Positions 22,886-33,570 of a stretch of DNA of 64,000 bases are shown here, piece by piece. The notes beneath the pieces were generated by a model. That model searched no databases. It saw nothing but the letters and a program-made list of their open reading frames with translations, and was not told the origin of the DNA. The translations under genes were made by a program, and so were the position numbers. Source of the stretch: Aldrovandia affinis (Eukaryota > Chordata > Actinopteri > Notacanthiformes > Halosauridae); assembly GCA_029706075.1 (NCBI GenBank), contig JAINUG010000005.1, positions 8,029,501 through 8,093,500 of the forward strand, written 5' to 3'. Every line of letters begins with the position of its first letter. Within the stretch, counting starts at the first letter, position 1.

Positions 22886-25020
22886 TCAACGGTTGCCTCC
22901 AGGCAACCCATCAAGCTTGTCGGGATGCTCCCGGTGAAAATCCCGGATGAGAGAGGGATCTAAAATGAGGCGATGGGACACCCAGCTGCGTTCTTCTGGG
23001 CCGTAACCTTCCCAGTCAACCAGGTACTGGAAACCCCGACCATGACAGCGCATATCCAGCAGTCGCCGAACAGTGAAAGCCGGGTGGCCGTCAATGACCC
23101 AGATGGGTGGAGGGGGAATGGCCGGAGGGCACAGAGGACTGGAGGAAACAGGTTTTAATAGGGAGACATGGAAAGTGGGGTGAATCTTCATGTGGGGTGG
23201 AAGCTTAAGTTTGATGGCAGATGGGTTGATGATTGAGTCAATTTCGAATGGACCAATGTAATGTGAGTTTTTTGGATTCTGTTTCCAGGGGGAGATCTTT
23301 GGAGGAAAGCCAAACCTTCTGATCAGGTTGGTAGTCGGGTGCTGGAATACGGTGGCGGTCGGCAGAATGCCGGCTCAGGTCAGCAGAACGGAGCAGGGCG
23401 GAGCGGGCAGTCTTTCAAGTTTTGCGGCAACGACGGAGATGGGCCTGGACCGAGGGCACTGCAAGTTCCTCCTCCTGGGCTGGAAATAGGGGTGGTTGGT
23501 AACCTAGGGAACACTCGAAAGGAGAAAATCCAGTGGCTGCGCAGGACAGGGAGTTATGGGCGTATTCCACCCATGGGAGTTGCATGCTCCAGGAGGAAGG
23601 GTTGTTGGCGGCTACGCAACGGAGCACCACTCCTAAGTCCTGGTTAGCCCGTTCCGCTTGCCCGTTAGTCTGAGTGTGATAACCAGAGGAGAGACTCACC
23701 GATGATCCGAGGGCTTGACAGAAGGCCTTCCAGACCTGGGAGATGAACTGCGGTCCATGGTCGGAGACAATATCAGCGGGGATTCCATGCAAACGGAAAA
23801 CATGAAGGTCAGCCATTTCAGCGGCTGTGGGAAGCTTGGGGAGAGCAACAAAATGCATGGCTTTGGAGAATCTATCCACAGTGGTGAGAACAACAGTGTT
23901 ACCTTGAGATGGAGGAAGAGCAGTAACAAAGTCGAGTGCGATGTGAGACCAGGGATGACCAGGAACGGGCAGGGGACAGAGCAGACCAGCAGATGGTTGG
24001 TGTGACGGCTTTGCTCGGGCTCACACAGTGCAGGCGAGCACGAAGGCGCGGGTGTCAATGTTCATGGTAGGCCACCAGAAATGTCGCTTGAGGAGAGACA
24101 AAGTACAGCTGATCCCGGGATGGCAAGCAAACCGGGAGGCGTGGACCCACTGGAGAACCTGGGAACAGACTAAATCAGGAACATAAAGACGGTTAGGAGG
24201 ACCATTACCTGGGTCTGGTTGCGATTGTTGGGCCTCTTTTATAATGGATTCTATCTCCCAAGTCACAGCGGATATGATGCTGGACGAGGGAGGGGTGTTG
24301 TCAGGGTCCACAGAGGCTATTTCCAGGGCACACTGAGGAGATGGGGCATCGGGTTTGTGGTGTCCCATCGACTCCGCACGCATGGCCACCACATCAGGAG
24401 TGTAGGAAACGGGGGTGAAGTTGGAAGGTTCAGGATCTGGTGAGGGGGCAACAGCCACCACTGGAGGGAGAACAGAAGGCAGACAAGAGGAATGACAGTG
24501 ATTACTCCAACTCACCACACAGCCGGAGGCCCAGTCGAGATGGGGGTTGTGCTGTTTTAACCAAGGCTGGCCAAGGACCACAGGAGCTTGGGGGGAGGAA
24601 ATAATGTGAAACTGGAAACACGATGATTATCCGGTAAGAAAAGACAGAGGTTTAGTGCGATGGGTGACTCGGGCAAGGAACTTTCCATCCAGGGCATTGG
24701 CGACAAGGGGAGCGGCTATACCAGCCTGGGAGACAAAACCAATGTCCATAAAATGTATTCGGTCCCGGAGTCCACCAAGGCCAACAGGGGAAGGGATTGC
24801 TGGTTCCAGCACACAGTAGCTTTTAGCTGCAGGTGTGTCTGAGAAGTCACAGGGGAACGGGTTCGGCTCGCTAGGACCCCCAAAATCACTGGCGAGCCTT
24901 CTCTTTTGGCCGAAGGGGGCAAGATGCTAAGAAGTGTCCGGACTTACCACAATAAAGACATTCTCCAGCCGACATTCTCCAGAGATGCTCCTCTCCCTAC
25001 CCACATGCATGGGCTCTTCC
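22886..25020 (-). pseudogene. Gypsy gag-pol remnant: zinc knuckle, protease, integrase, chromodomain
   Basis: In minus-strand order: a CCHC zinc knuckle CLYCGKSGHFLASC (24917-24964); an aspartic protease region with ALVDSGTEYIL (about 24800-24750) and VLGQPWLKQHNPHLDW (24581 on); then a direct jump to the integrase HHCC region ending FVLACTV. A TGA replaces the last zinc-binding Cys (near 24018). The integrase core keeps its acidic triad in [15 protein letters not shown] and NGQAERANQ. The end is a chromodomain, [18 protein letters not shown], finishing [11 protein letters not shown], typical of fish chromoviruses that read histone marks. RT and RNase H are missing, a TGA interrupts after RRCRKT, and a frameshift lies near 23250. 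Confidence 0.87.
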
Positions 25021-25360
25021 TAAGGTGGAGAAGAAGATACCGGGTTAGAAGTGGAAGGAAATGCAGGGCTCATTCCCGGGAAGTGCGGCTGTGAAGGGAG
25101 AGGAAGGACTGTGGGAGGAAGATGGCTAGCCTTCTCTCTACGCTGCTCCCGGAGACGGTTATCCAATTTTACAGACAGGGCGATGATGAGGCAGACGAAG
25201 GAGGCAGGCGGAACAGGCAGGGAAGCGGGTAGCAGAGGAGCAAGCTGGCTGGTCCGTGGGCAGGCAGGCAGGATGGCAAATGAGTAGACAAACAAAACAG
25301 GCAGGCAGGGAAAACGCGAGGAAACATAAAAAATAACAAAGTAGCGGCCGTTGTTGTTGA

Positions 25361-25480
25361 GAATGAATCTCCCATCTGTAGAGAATGTGGGAAAAAATGT
25401 ATGACCAAAGGAGGGAACACGTCAAACCTTGCATTTCACCTGCTGAGCATCATCCTTCACATTATGCCACAACGGAAAAA
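25361..25480 (+). pseudogene. BED zinc-finger exon of the hAT transposase
   Basis: The frame reads ESPICRECGKKC, GGNTSNLAFHLL and MPQRKK and stops at a consensus splice donor GTGAGT (25481). The order Cys-x2-Cys ... TSNL-x2-H is the BED finger of hAT transposases. The second zinc-binding His of the finger seems displaced by local changes. No further transposase exon remains, so this is a single leftover exon inside the hAT element. Confidence 0.7.
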
Positions 25481-26042
25481 GTGAGTGGTTAAAAATAGTA
25501 CTTGATCCGATAAACTGATAACGCGACAAAGCAAAATATTGCTTAATTCACAAAGTGAATTATTTAAATTGATTTAATTACAATTACAAGGAGTGAACTA
25601 TATTTATTTGTATTTTTTGTTTTCTTTTTCAATTAAAATGGTAGGCTATATACATCTGCAAAGAGCAATACAATAAACAGATCGAGTTGTAAACTTTGTG
25701 TGATTTTTAAGCTTTTTTTAGCTTAAAAACTGATATCGTGATATACCCAAAACCGTCATATTGAGTAATACGATTATCATACCGTGAAAATGTCATACCG
25801 TCACAGCCCTAGTCTGTATATAGTTTTGGAGATAATGTGGTTTATTTACCATGTTGAAAACAAGCGGAAATTCTTCTAATAGAAGCGCTGGTGATAGATG
25901 CCTGTAGCGCTCACTGCTGATCTTTGTATCAGGTCATGTTGAAACATAAAAAGCTGAATATTCGCAAAAAAATCTGGATCTTGATAGTTCGACAACACTG
26001 AAAGTAATGTAATTATGTAATAAATCACATCGGTAGGCTACA

Positions 26043-26260
26043 TACAGTGCCTTGCAAAAATACTCAGACCCTTGCACAATTTTGTTGCTTTTAAGCTTTC
26101 ATTTATGACACTAAGGAAGTAATATCTGTTATAAATACAACCTACCCCACACCTTTGTAAAAAAAAAAAAGCAAGTGAGTATATAACAAAACGTATATAT
26201 AGATACTAAAAATTGCAAAAGTATTCAAACCCTGTACTCTGGCAACTGTAAATTAATGCA
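26043..26260 (+). mobile_element. Tc1-like terminal repeat fragment
   Basis: TACAGTGCCTTGCAAAAATA is a typical Tc1-like terminus, with an inner repeat TTGCAAAAGTATTCAAACCC at 26214-26235. This is the outer/inner repeat plan of an IR/DR end. No transposase follows. Confidence 0.6.
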
Positions 26261-26974
26261 GGTGCACCTTTTCAACCTACAATAATGTAACCTCTATAAC
26301 CATACTAATATACTGTAGTCTTTCCATGCAATGTCTTGCTTCCTTTACTCAGGGGTCCCCAAACCAACTCCTCTGTGGTGTTTCTCTGAAACGGGAATTG
26401 GTTAATCCACAATTTAGTAGTCCACAATGGCCAATGTATTCTGTTTAAATTTTGCCATTTGCACAGAACATGAACATAATGTTTTACATGGGAATTGTAT
26501 GGAATGAATGTAGTGGTGTTAGATTTGTTTGAGCAAAATCTAATGCTGCACTTGGAAGCTAAAACCATTTACGATGTACACTGTGACACAAAATTCTCAC
26601 CTAAAATGCAGAAAGGTTGGATAAAGAGTCAATTCATATTTGGGTCAGAATATGCTCTGTCACCAGCAAGTGTGCAAATTGTTTCAAAAGGAAGTACAAG
26701 GTCTTTCATTACAGCAATGTACCATATCCATCTTCAGCCCTGTCATTGTGACTGGTTCAGACCGGAAGAGTCGAGTCACAGCAGAATGCTGTGGGGGAGT
26801 CAATGCCTTCAGGGACACTTGTCCCATTGAGGATGCCTTTACAGAAATTCATCAAATCATGGCATTTACTATTGCATGTTTATTCAGCCTCAAGGTGAAA
26901 GCAGTAAATCACATAAAGTAATGGGCTTCCTGTCCTAACAATTACACTTCCATGTCTAAGAGGAAAATATGATG
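26261..26974. other. Intergenic, no feature recognised
   Basis: CAGGGGTCCCCAAACC at 26351 resembles a hAT terminus, but no partner end was found. No exon was recognised. Confidence 0.3.
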
Positions 26975-28165
26975 GTGTCACACGCCACGTGACAAACCCT
27001 GAACGGGAACAGAGCAGCCAGGAGACACGGAGTGGAGTTTGTCGATCTACGGAACGGATTTTATTTATTCATTTTTCTGTCTCTCCCCCCAGACATGGGA
27101 GAGAGACAGTGGGAGTAGCAGGTTAACATATAACAAAGACCAACACAAACACAGACACAAAATCTTCACCCTACTCACTGCAAAGCTTTCGGGTAAAAAC
27201 AACAAACTAAAATAACAAGTTAAAATAACCAAACTTACAGGACACCGCGCCTCTTCCTCCGGAGTTGCCCTGGAACCTCCTCAGGCACACACATATCCAG
27301 TGACCTTTCAAGTGCTTCCCACCCATTCATCCAGAGACACTCGCCACTCCCCACAGTGAGAGTTCTGGCAACCAGCCCCAAGACACTCCACTCTTTCAGT
27401 GAGTTCTTGGGCTGTTGCTCAGAAACACTCTCCACTGTCGAGTGCTCTCTTTTACTAAAACCGAGGGCGAGAGGCAGACCCTCTTCCAGGGCACCCTCTC
27501 GCTCCTCCACAATCACACCGAGGGAGAGAGGCGGACACTCTTAGTGCACCCCCTCTCCCTCTTCCCCACTCACACAGGAAACACTCTACTCAGTCACCTT
27601 CGACAAATGCACACAAAACTCCACAAACATTAAACATCCAACATTCAACATCAAACATTCCACAATGCACATGCACGCACATGCATGCACATGCACACGC
27701 ACATGCACATGCACATGCACGCGCACGCGCACGCACACTCACACACGCATCAAGACAAGACTGACTGACTCCCCACTCGCCCCACCTGCTCTTAAATAGG
27801 CTTAGTTTCTGCCTGGCTCAGGTGGGACTCGTGAGGCAATCACCCAATCACAATCACTCAACTCACATTCTTACCCAGACACCCAATCAGCCAATTGACT
27901 TCCATATCAATTGACTGATTGACACCAATTAAATAATAAAATAATAATTAAACCAATTATGGCCTTTGGAGCTCCCTTCTGGGCGACAGTTCACTCTCAT
28001 ACCCTGTGAGAGTGCCAAGCCTGCCCCCGGAAAGTCTCACTGCTCCAAAGGCCTCCACAACATGTAAAACACCGACAACCATGCCACTCCCACGTGGCCG
28101 AGACCAACATCCTCCACAGATGGATACCAATCTTATTTTAAGAATAAGTGTGTAGTCTGCTTGAC
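26975..28165 (-). repeat. LTR-like unit of unknown class
   Basis: On the minus strand the block begins TGTCAAGCAG (28165) and ends GTGGCGTGTGACA (26975), the TG...CA form. Inside, a TATA-like CCTATTTAAGAGC (about 27790-27802) follows CCAAT-type sequence. A leader with a donor-like CTGTAAGTT (about 27240) and a poly(A) signal AATAAAATCC near 27060 follow. That is promoter, leader and polyadenylation in LTR order. No 4-6 bp flanking duplication and no gag-pol are seen, so it may be a solo LTR or an unrelated relic. Confidence 0.35.
27661..27760. repeat. Alternating purine-pyrimidine microsatellite
   Basis: About 100 bp of CACATGCAC-type repeat passing into CGCACGCGCACGC. Nearly every step alternates purine and pyrimidine, a composition that favours left-handed DNA and slippage. 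Confidence 0.85.
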
Positions 28166-28454
28166 ATAGGCCTACCACAAATATTTACCGTGCAGAAGCT
28201 TGGCCAAATGACATAGGATTATCATTGGATTAAACAGTGGGTTTACCTCCACTGAGTAAAAGTAACAGAAAAGTTGTACTGTTCCCACAGATGTAGGCGG
28301 TGAATATTGAACACACAGTGTATTAGAGAACATAATCCAAGGAGGGAAGAATTCACTGATGATTACAAACACGTTTTTCTGAGTCTTCACATCCCTCGTC
28401 AGACAGAAAAAAAAATCTAAAGTACAAAGCAATCTTTTTTTTTTTATTCTGCAG
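28166..28454. other. Intergenic, no feature recognised
   Basis: Ends in a T tract (28433-28445) just before the Harbinger-like element. No gene seen. Confidence 0.3.
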
Positions 28455-28810
28455 GGCCCTGTTCCTTGTACCAGGTTTAACTACTCCAGGCTAATTGCAC
28501 GTTAGCCAGATTCAGTTAACCCAATAACTGAATTTAGGCTGTTTCTGTTTGTCCACATTTAAGATCAAATTTAATCTCGCTAACCCGATTCAGACTTTAG
28601 TATTCAGGATAATTAAGAGTGGCCTTTCTACTTCAAAGGGGAGAAACACTACGCACCAAAACAATGATCTTTATCAATGACGGCGAAAGAGCTAATTTTT
28701 TCAGCCAAATGGAGCAAGAACTTATAAATGGAGAGCTATGAGGAGTACAAAGCGATTATCACAGCAAAACGTAATGTCACAAAGAATGCTGTGATCTATT
28801 ACACTGTGTG
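28455..28810 (+). mobile_element. PIF/Harbinger-like fragment with Myb-like protein remnant
   Basis: The left part GGGCCCTGTTCCTTGTACCA resembles termini of Harbinger-type elements in fish. At about 28681-28780 two adjoining frames read GERANFFSQMEQELI and MESYEEYKAIITAKRNVT. Together they resemble the start of the Myb/SANT-like DNA-binding protein that these elements carry beside their transposase. A frameshift separates the two parts and the rest of the element is absent. Confidence 0.55.
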
Positions 28811-29039
28811 AATTGTTGTGATTGTGATTGACTGCTTTCAATTGCTTGATTGAAACTGCCCAACCCTTCAATGCACTGCATAGACTGTAAACCTATACCA
28901 GCTGGTACCAATTCGCCCATTACTATGCCCCACCCCTGCTACCAGTCAATCAATTACAGAGATGGTATTAAAGCAGCAGGAACTTACAGGAAGTATTTTT
29001 CTTTGTAGTTACCCAGGAGACGGTGGGGAAACTGCTGCA

Positions 29040-32016
29040 TTTTTACATTTTAAGCATTTAGCAGACACTCTTATCCAGAGCGACTTACAAGATGTGCATT
29101 AATACATGGTAGGAACAATCATAGTTAGCGCACGAGATCAGTGCAGGAATACAGCAATAGACATCATTGCAGGCATCTGCGTACCACACCTGTAACACCG
29201 GGAAGGAAAGGATTAGTGAATTATTATTATTATTTTTTTTTTTCTCTTGCGGAAGATCGCAAGTGTTTCCGCGGTCCTGACTGATTGCAGAAGGTCGTTC
29301 CACCAGCGAGGGATCAGGACAGAGAAGAGGCGAGACCGCAAGGAGCGGCTGCCAGGCGCCCGGAGGGAAGGGACAGTCAGTTTACCAGAGGAGGTGGAGC
29401 GGAGAGGTCTGGGAGGTGTGTAGGGAGTGATGAGTGACTGGAGGTATGTCGGAGCAGTACCTCTGGCCGCTTGAAAAGCAAGCACCAGTAACTTGAATCT
29501 GATGCGTGCTGCGGTGGGGAGCCAGTGCAGAGAGGAGAGTAGAGGGGTGATGTGGGTGAACTTCGGCTGGTTGAACACCAGACGAGCGGCAGCATTCTGG
29601 ACTAGTTGCAGTGGCTTGATGGCACAGGCCGGAAGGTCTGCCAGCAAGGAATTGCAGTAGTCCAGACGTGAGATCACCAGGGCCTGGACCAGGAGTTGAG
29701 TGGCCTCTTGGGTGGGGAATGGTCGGATCCTCCGGATGTTGTGGAGGGAGAAACGGCAGGTCCGAGTGATCGCTGCAATATGGCTCGAGAAGCACAGCTG
29801 GTTGTCCAGGGTTACCCCAAGACTCCTGGCAGACTTGGACGGAGACAGAGCCTTCCACAGTGATTGACGCATCAATCATCGGGGAGCCCTTCGCTGGGAG
29901 GAAGAGCAGCTCTGTCTTCCCCAGGTTCAGCTTCAGGTGGTGGGTGGACATCCATGCGGAGATGTCAGCCAGGCATGCAGAGATCCGTGCCGGGACCTGG
30001 GTATCAGATGGAGAGAAGGAGAGAAACAGTTGAGTGTCATCAGCATAACAATGATAGGAAAAACCATGAGCAGAAATAACAGAGCCAAGTGACTTGGTGT
30101 ACAGAGAAAATAGGACGAGGCCTAGCACCGAGCCCTGCGGGACTCCGGTAGAGAGGGTGTGGGGAGAGGAGAGGGATCCTCTCCAGGCCACCTGGTACGA
30201 CCGGTCAGCCAGGTAGGACTCAAACCATGTCAACGCAGATCCAGAGATTCCCATCTCAACGAGAGATGAGAGCAGGATCCGGTGGTCCACGGTGTCGAAT
30301 GCTGCCGACAGGTCGAGGAGGAGGAGGGCGGAGATAAGGGATTGGGACTGAGCCCCATGAAGAGCCTCAGTGACAGCAAGGAGAGCAGTCTCTGTGGAGT
30401 GGCCTGCTCTGAACCCAGATTGGTTGGGATCAAGCAGGTCGTTCTGTAAGACATGAGCAGACAGTTAGTTATAGACAGCCCGCTCTAACGTTTTGGAAAG
30501 GAATGGGAGGAGAGAGACAGGTCGGTAGTTTGAACAGCAGGATTCAGAGAGGGTTTTTTGAGGAGGGGGACAACATGAGCACATTTGAGGGAAGAGGGGA
30601 CAGAGCCAGAAGAAAGAGAGGAGACAAAGGGGAGGATGTCCATAGCAATGGACTGGAAGAGGGGGGAAGGAATGGGATCAAGAGGGCAGGTGGTGGGACG
30701 GTGGGAGAGGACAAGTTGAAGGATGTCTGAGTCAGGGAGGGGCGAGAAGGAGGACAGAGGGGTGAGAGGTTTAGGTAGCGAGATGGGTGAGGGAGAGGTT
30801 GGGGGGAAGGAGTTGCGAATGTCATCGACCTTCTTGTGAAAGAAGGATGCGAAGTCATCGGCAGTTAGAGAGGAGGGGGGTGGGGGAGGAGGAGGGGTGA
30901 GGAGAGAGGAAAACGTAGAGTAGAGTTTACGAGGGTTAGAAACTGAAGATTGAATTTTGGAAAGGAAAAATGCAGACTTAGCAGAGGAGAGGTTAGAGGA
31001 GAAGGAAGCCAGGAGTGTGTGGAATCAGTCAGAGCTACAGGGGATTTGGATTTTCTCCATTTCCTTTCTGCCGCTCACAGTTTCAGTCTGTTAGCCCGAA
31101 TGGAGTCGGTTAGCCAGGGGGCGGGGGGGCGGAGGCGTGCAGGTTTAGTGGATAGAGGACAGTGTGAGTCAAAGGAGGAGGAGAGAGAGGAAAGTAGGGT
31201 GGACGATGCTTCCTCAGCAGGTAGCTGAGAGAAGGCATCAGTAGGGGGAAGGGAAGATAGAACAGTAGCCGACAGGGCAGCGGGGGAGAGAGAGCGGAGG
31301 TTGCGACGGACAAGGACAGTGGGAGCAGGTGAGGATGGTTTAGGCACAGAGGGGAGGGAGAGAGAGAAAGACAGACAGCAATGGTCAGACACATGTAGGG
31401 GAGATACCGTAATGTTGGGTAATGCGCAGTTCCTAGTGAAGATCAGGTCCAGTTGGTTACCGGCCTTGTGGGTGGATGGGGATTCAGCCAGGGTGAAGTC
31501 GAAGGACTGAAGCAGGGGGAGGAATGCAGAGGCCTGAGAGGTCTCCAGCGGCAGGTTGAAGTCACCGAGGAGTAAGACGGGAGTGCCATCCTCAGGGAAA
31601 GCGCTGAGTAGGGCATCCACTTCATCTAGGAAACTCCCCAGTGGACCTGGAGGGCGATAAAGAACAATGATGTGCAGTTTACATGGCACAGTGACAGTGA
31701 CAGCATGAAATTCAAAGGAGGAGGGTGAAAAGTGAGGAAGAGGAACAATACCAAATCTCCACAGGGTGGAGATCAGTATACCTGTCCCTCCACCTCTACC
31801 TGAGGGTCGTGGAGTGTGGGAGAAGGTGTAGGCAGGGGAGAGAGCAGCAGGGGTGGCCGTGTTCTGTGGAGTGATCCACGTCTCCGTGAGCGCCAGGAAC
31901 TGCAGGGAGAGTAGTGAGGCCTGGGCCGAGATGAAATCGGCCAAGATGAAATCGGTGTCTACAGACACGGGTGCTACGCCTTTTAAAACAAAACCGATTG
32001 AAACGCTAAGTATCAA
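29040..32016 (-). mobile_element. L2-clade (UnaL2-like) LINE, nearly full length
   Basis: One minus-strand non-LTR retrotransposon holds an endonuclease (32016-31075), a reverse transcriptase (about 30500-29900), a C-terminal region (29875-29213) and a short 3' UTR ending with the tail GCTCTGGATAAGAGT (about 29072-29086) and AAAATGTAAAAATG. The tail hairpin with GGATA loop is the reverse-transcriptase recognition element known from UnaL2. SINEs in this window carry the same tail. Only the extreme 5' end is in doubt. Confidence 0.88.
29213..32016 (-). pseudogene. LINE ORF2: AP-endonuclease and reverse transcriptase, damaged
   Basis: Endonuclease motifs in order: LALTETWITP with the catalytic Glu, VLYRPPGPLGSF, LLLGDFNLPLE, and VSDHCCLSFSLSL with the catalytic Asp-His. 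The first stop is at 31075, where a CGA has probably decayed to TGA. Frameshifts follow in the linker. The reverse transcriptase has GFRAGHSTETALL, LLDLSAAFDTVDHRIL, STGVPQGSVLG and the active site YADDTQLFLSF (YADD at 30036-30047). A further shift near 29880 leads into the L2-type C-terminal block LGVTLDNQLCFSSHI through LDYCNSLLADLP to WNDLLQSVRTAETL. About 930 codons in all, close to the family size. Catalytic residues are kept but the frame is broken at least three times. Confidence 0.88.
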
Positions 32017-32737
32017 TCAACTTTGAACTAAATCTTCTAAGCAGCGACTGAAGCTAGTAATCGAGACTAATAAACTGGAACAAAAGCAACAAGCTACTAA
32101 TTAAACTAACAAAGTAATGAGACCTGCTACTGCAACAGGTGAAAACAGGCAGTGAACGCCGAAAACTACACACAAAGTCTAACACCGGGTAACCAACACT
32201 CACTAGAACACAACGTGATGACTCTTACCGTGATCGAATGCACACTGCTGCTGCTGCAAGAGAGAGAGAAGATAAAGAACCATTAATAAACACCAGCTAA
32301 AACACACCTGAAGGGAGGTGTCCACTGTAGTGTATTGGGGTTGTATGTGATGCACATGCGTACTTAAGAAGGCACATGCGCATATCGCGGTGCATGACAT
32401 GTTTTAGCCAGTTGGCTGTGAGCAAAGAAAGCACATGCATGTTGTACTGTACTGGTGTTTCTATGAAGCTGTTCAGTAAATTACCCTCATGTAATAACGC
32501 CTCACTTGTCTTCCTGACGGATCTTACATCCACTATCACGAAGATTGAATGCATGAGTCACAACACGGGTGAATAGTGTTTAAAACGTGTGTTTTGTTTG
32601 CATTACTTAACTGTGCTGCAGGTGGGCGAACCTGAGTGGGAGAGAAAGGCGTTATCACAATTACTGGATGTCAACACTGCCTATTCCACGCTCCCTAAAA
32701 ACCTACGATAGGCTCCGAGGTGGAAGAGGGAGGAGTG
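32017..32737. other. Sequence upstream of the LINE, possible 5' UTR
   Basis: No coding sequence recognised. Part may be the LINE 5' untranslated region (in minus orientation), including AGTCATCACGTTGTGTTCTA near 32205. The limit cannot be set from one copy. Confidence 0.3.
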
Positions 32738-33325
32738 TGTCATGGGTCCTGGAAGGACCGAACGACGGACCGAACAAACGAGAGGAGAACGGATCACCAT
32801 AACACTCCCAGTGCCTCGGACGAGCCAGGACTACAGGTAGGATGAGGTAAACCTGGAGTACTGTAAACATCACCCCTCGCAGAGTGAAGAAGTACTAGTA
32901 TTGTTTAACCTTCATTGTTGTCATTTTATTGGAATAGGATTCATATTGACTGTTTGCATGTTGCATATGAAATAACACCTGGAGGATATAAGATAATCAC
33001 TGATTTATTGGAATACATTTTACTTTTTACCATAATACGACTAGTAACATGTTTGTATATCGTAGACACGGTTAGCCTGTACAGCAATTGGGTAAATTGG
33101 GAACTTAAGTTTAATATTTATCTTTCATTGTATTTGCAACACAGCTGCATTTTTATCGTATGCTTTTATAACAAGATCTGTTTAATAAAGTCTGTTTTAT
33201 ACTTATCTGTTGTGGTGTTTCTCGTGGGTCTAAGAACCCATAAGGGAGTCTAATGTCAGGGTTGCTATTAAACTATTAGTTATTCTTTTAAATATTTACC
33301 ACTTTGCAAACCTGACCATTTGACA
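32738..33325 (+). repeat. Gypsy 5' LTR
   Basis: Begins TGTCATGGGTCCTGG and ends CATTTGACA. Contains a TATA-like GGATATAAGATAA (32974-32986) and a poly(A) signal TTAATAAAGTC (33180-33190) followed by GT-rich sequence. The primer-binding site lies 5 bp beyond. The start is set by the TG motif and is not confirmed by a second LTR. Confidence 0.65.
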
Positions 33326-33570
33326 TTTTTGGTGCAGTCGGAAGGATCCCGCGACAAACACGCAACACGCCAGCTCTGTAGATGACTTTCCCGCAGGCCT
33401 CCACGGAAGCCTGGGTCTTAGAGAGAGAATTGTTGGAGGCAGCAGGCAGCCCGCCAGACCACGACCACACAGACTGCACAACCGCAGATGGCCCCACCTG
33501 GACCCCCGACTAACGATACAGCACCACTACATGCCATGACTACCGATGGGATGAACAGGGGCGTCCAATC

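Larger units (their letters stand above)
22612..25352 (-). mobile_element. Gypsy LTR retrotransposon (chromovirus type), internally deleted
   Basis: On the minus strand the order is 5' LTR remnant (about 25300-25352), gag zinc knuckle, protease, integrase with chromodomain, polypurine tract (plus 22877-22890) and 3' LTR (22612-22874, starting TGTTACAGCC). The two LTRs share about 45 bp including CCGCTACTTTGTT and GTTTCCTCGCGTTTTCCC and then diverge, so the 5' LTR is badly eroded. The reverse transcriptase and RNase H are absent. Outer limits are approximate because no clean 4-5 bp duplication was found. Confidence 0.85.
22527..25811 (+). mobile_element. hAT transposon, interrupted by a Gypsy element
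   Basis: The ends are TAGGGGTATGACGGTATACC and CATACCGTCACAGCCCTA, imperfect inverted repeats. They are flanked by identical 8-bp duplications GTCTGTAT (22519-22526 and 25812-25819). The true hAT sequence is the left 80 bp or so and the right 450 bp, which holds a BED-finger exon (25361-25480). Everything between is a minus-strand Gypsy element inserted later. Confidence 0.85.

Noticed and set aside
26351..26370. CAGGGGTCCCCAAACC, resembling a hAT terminus
   Set aside because: No matching opposite end or 8-bp duplication was found.
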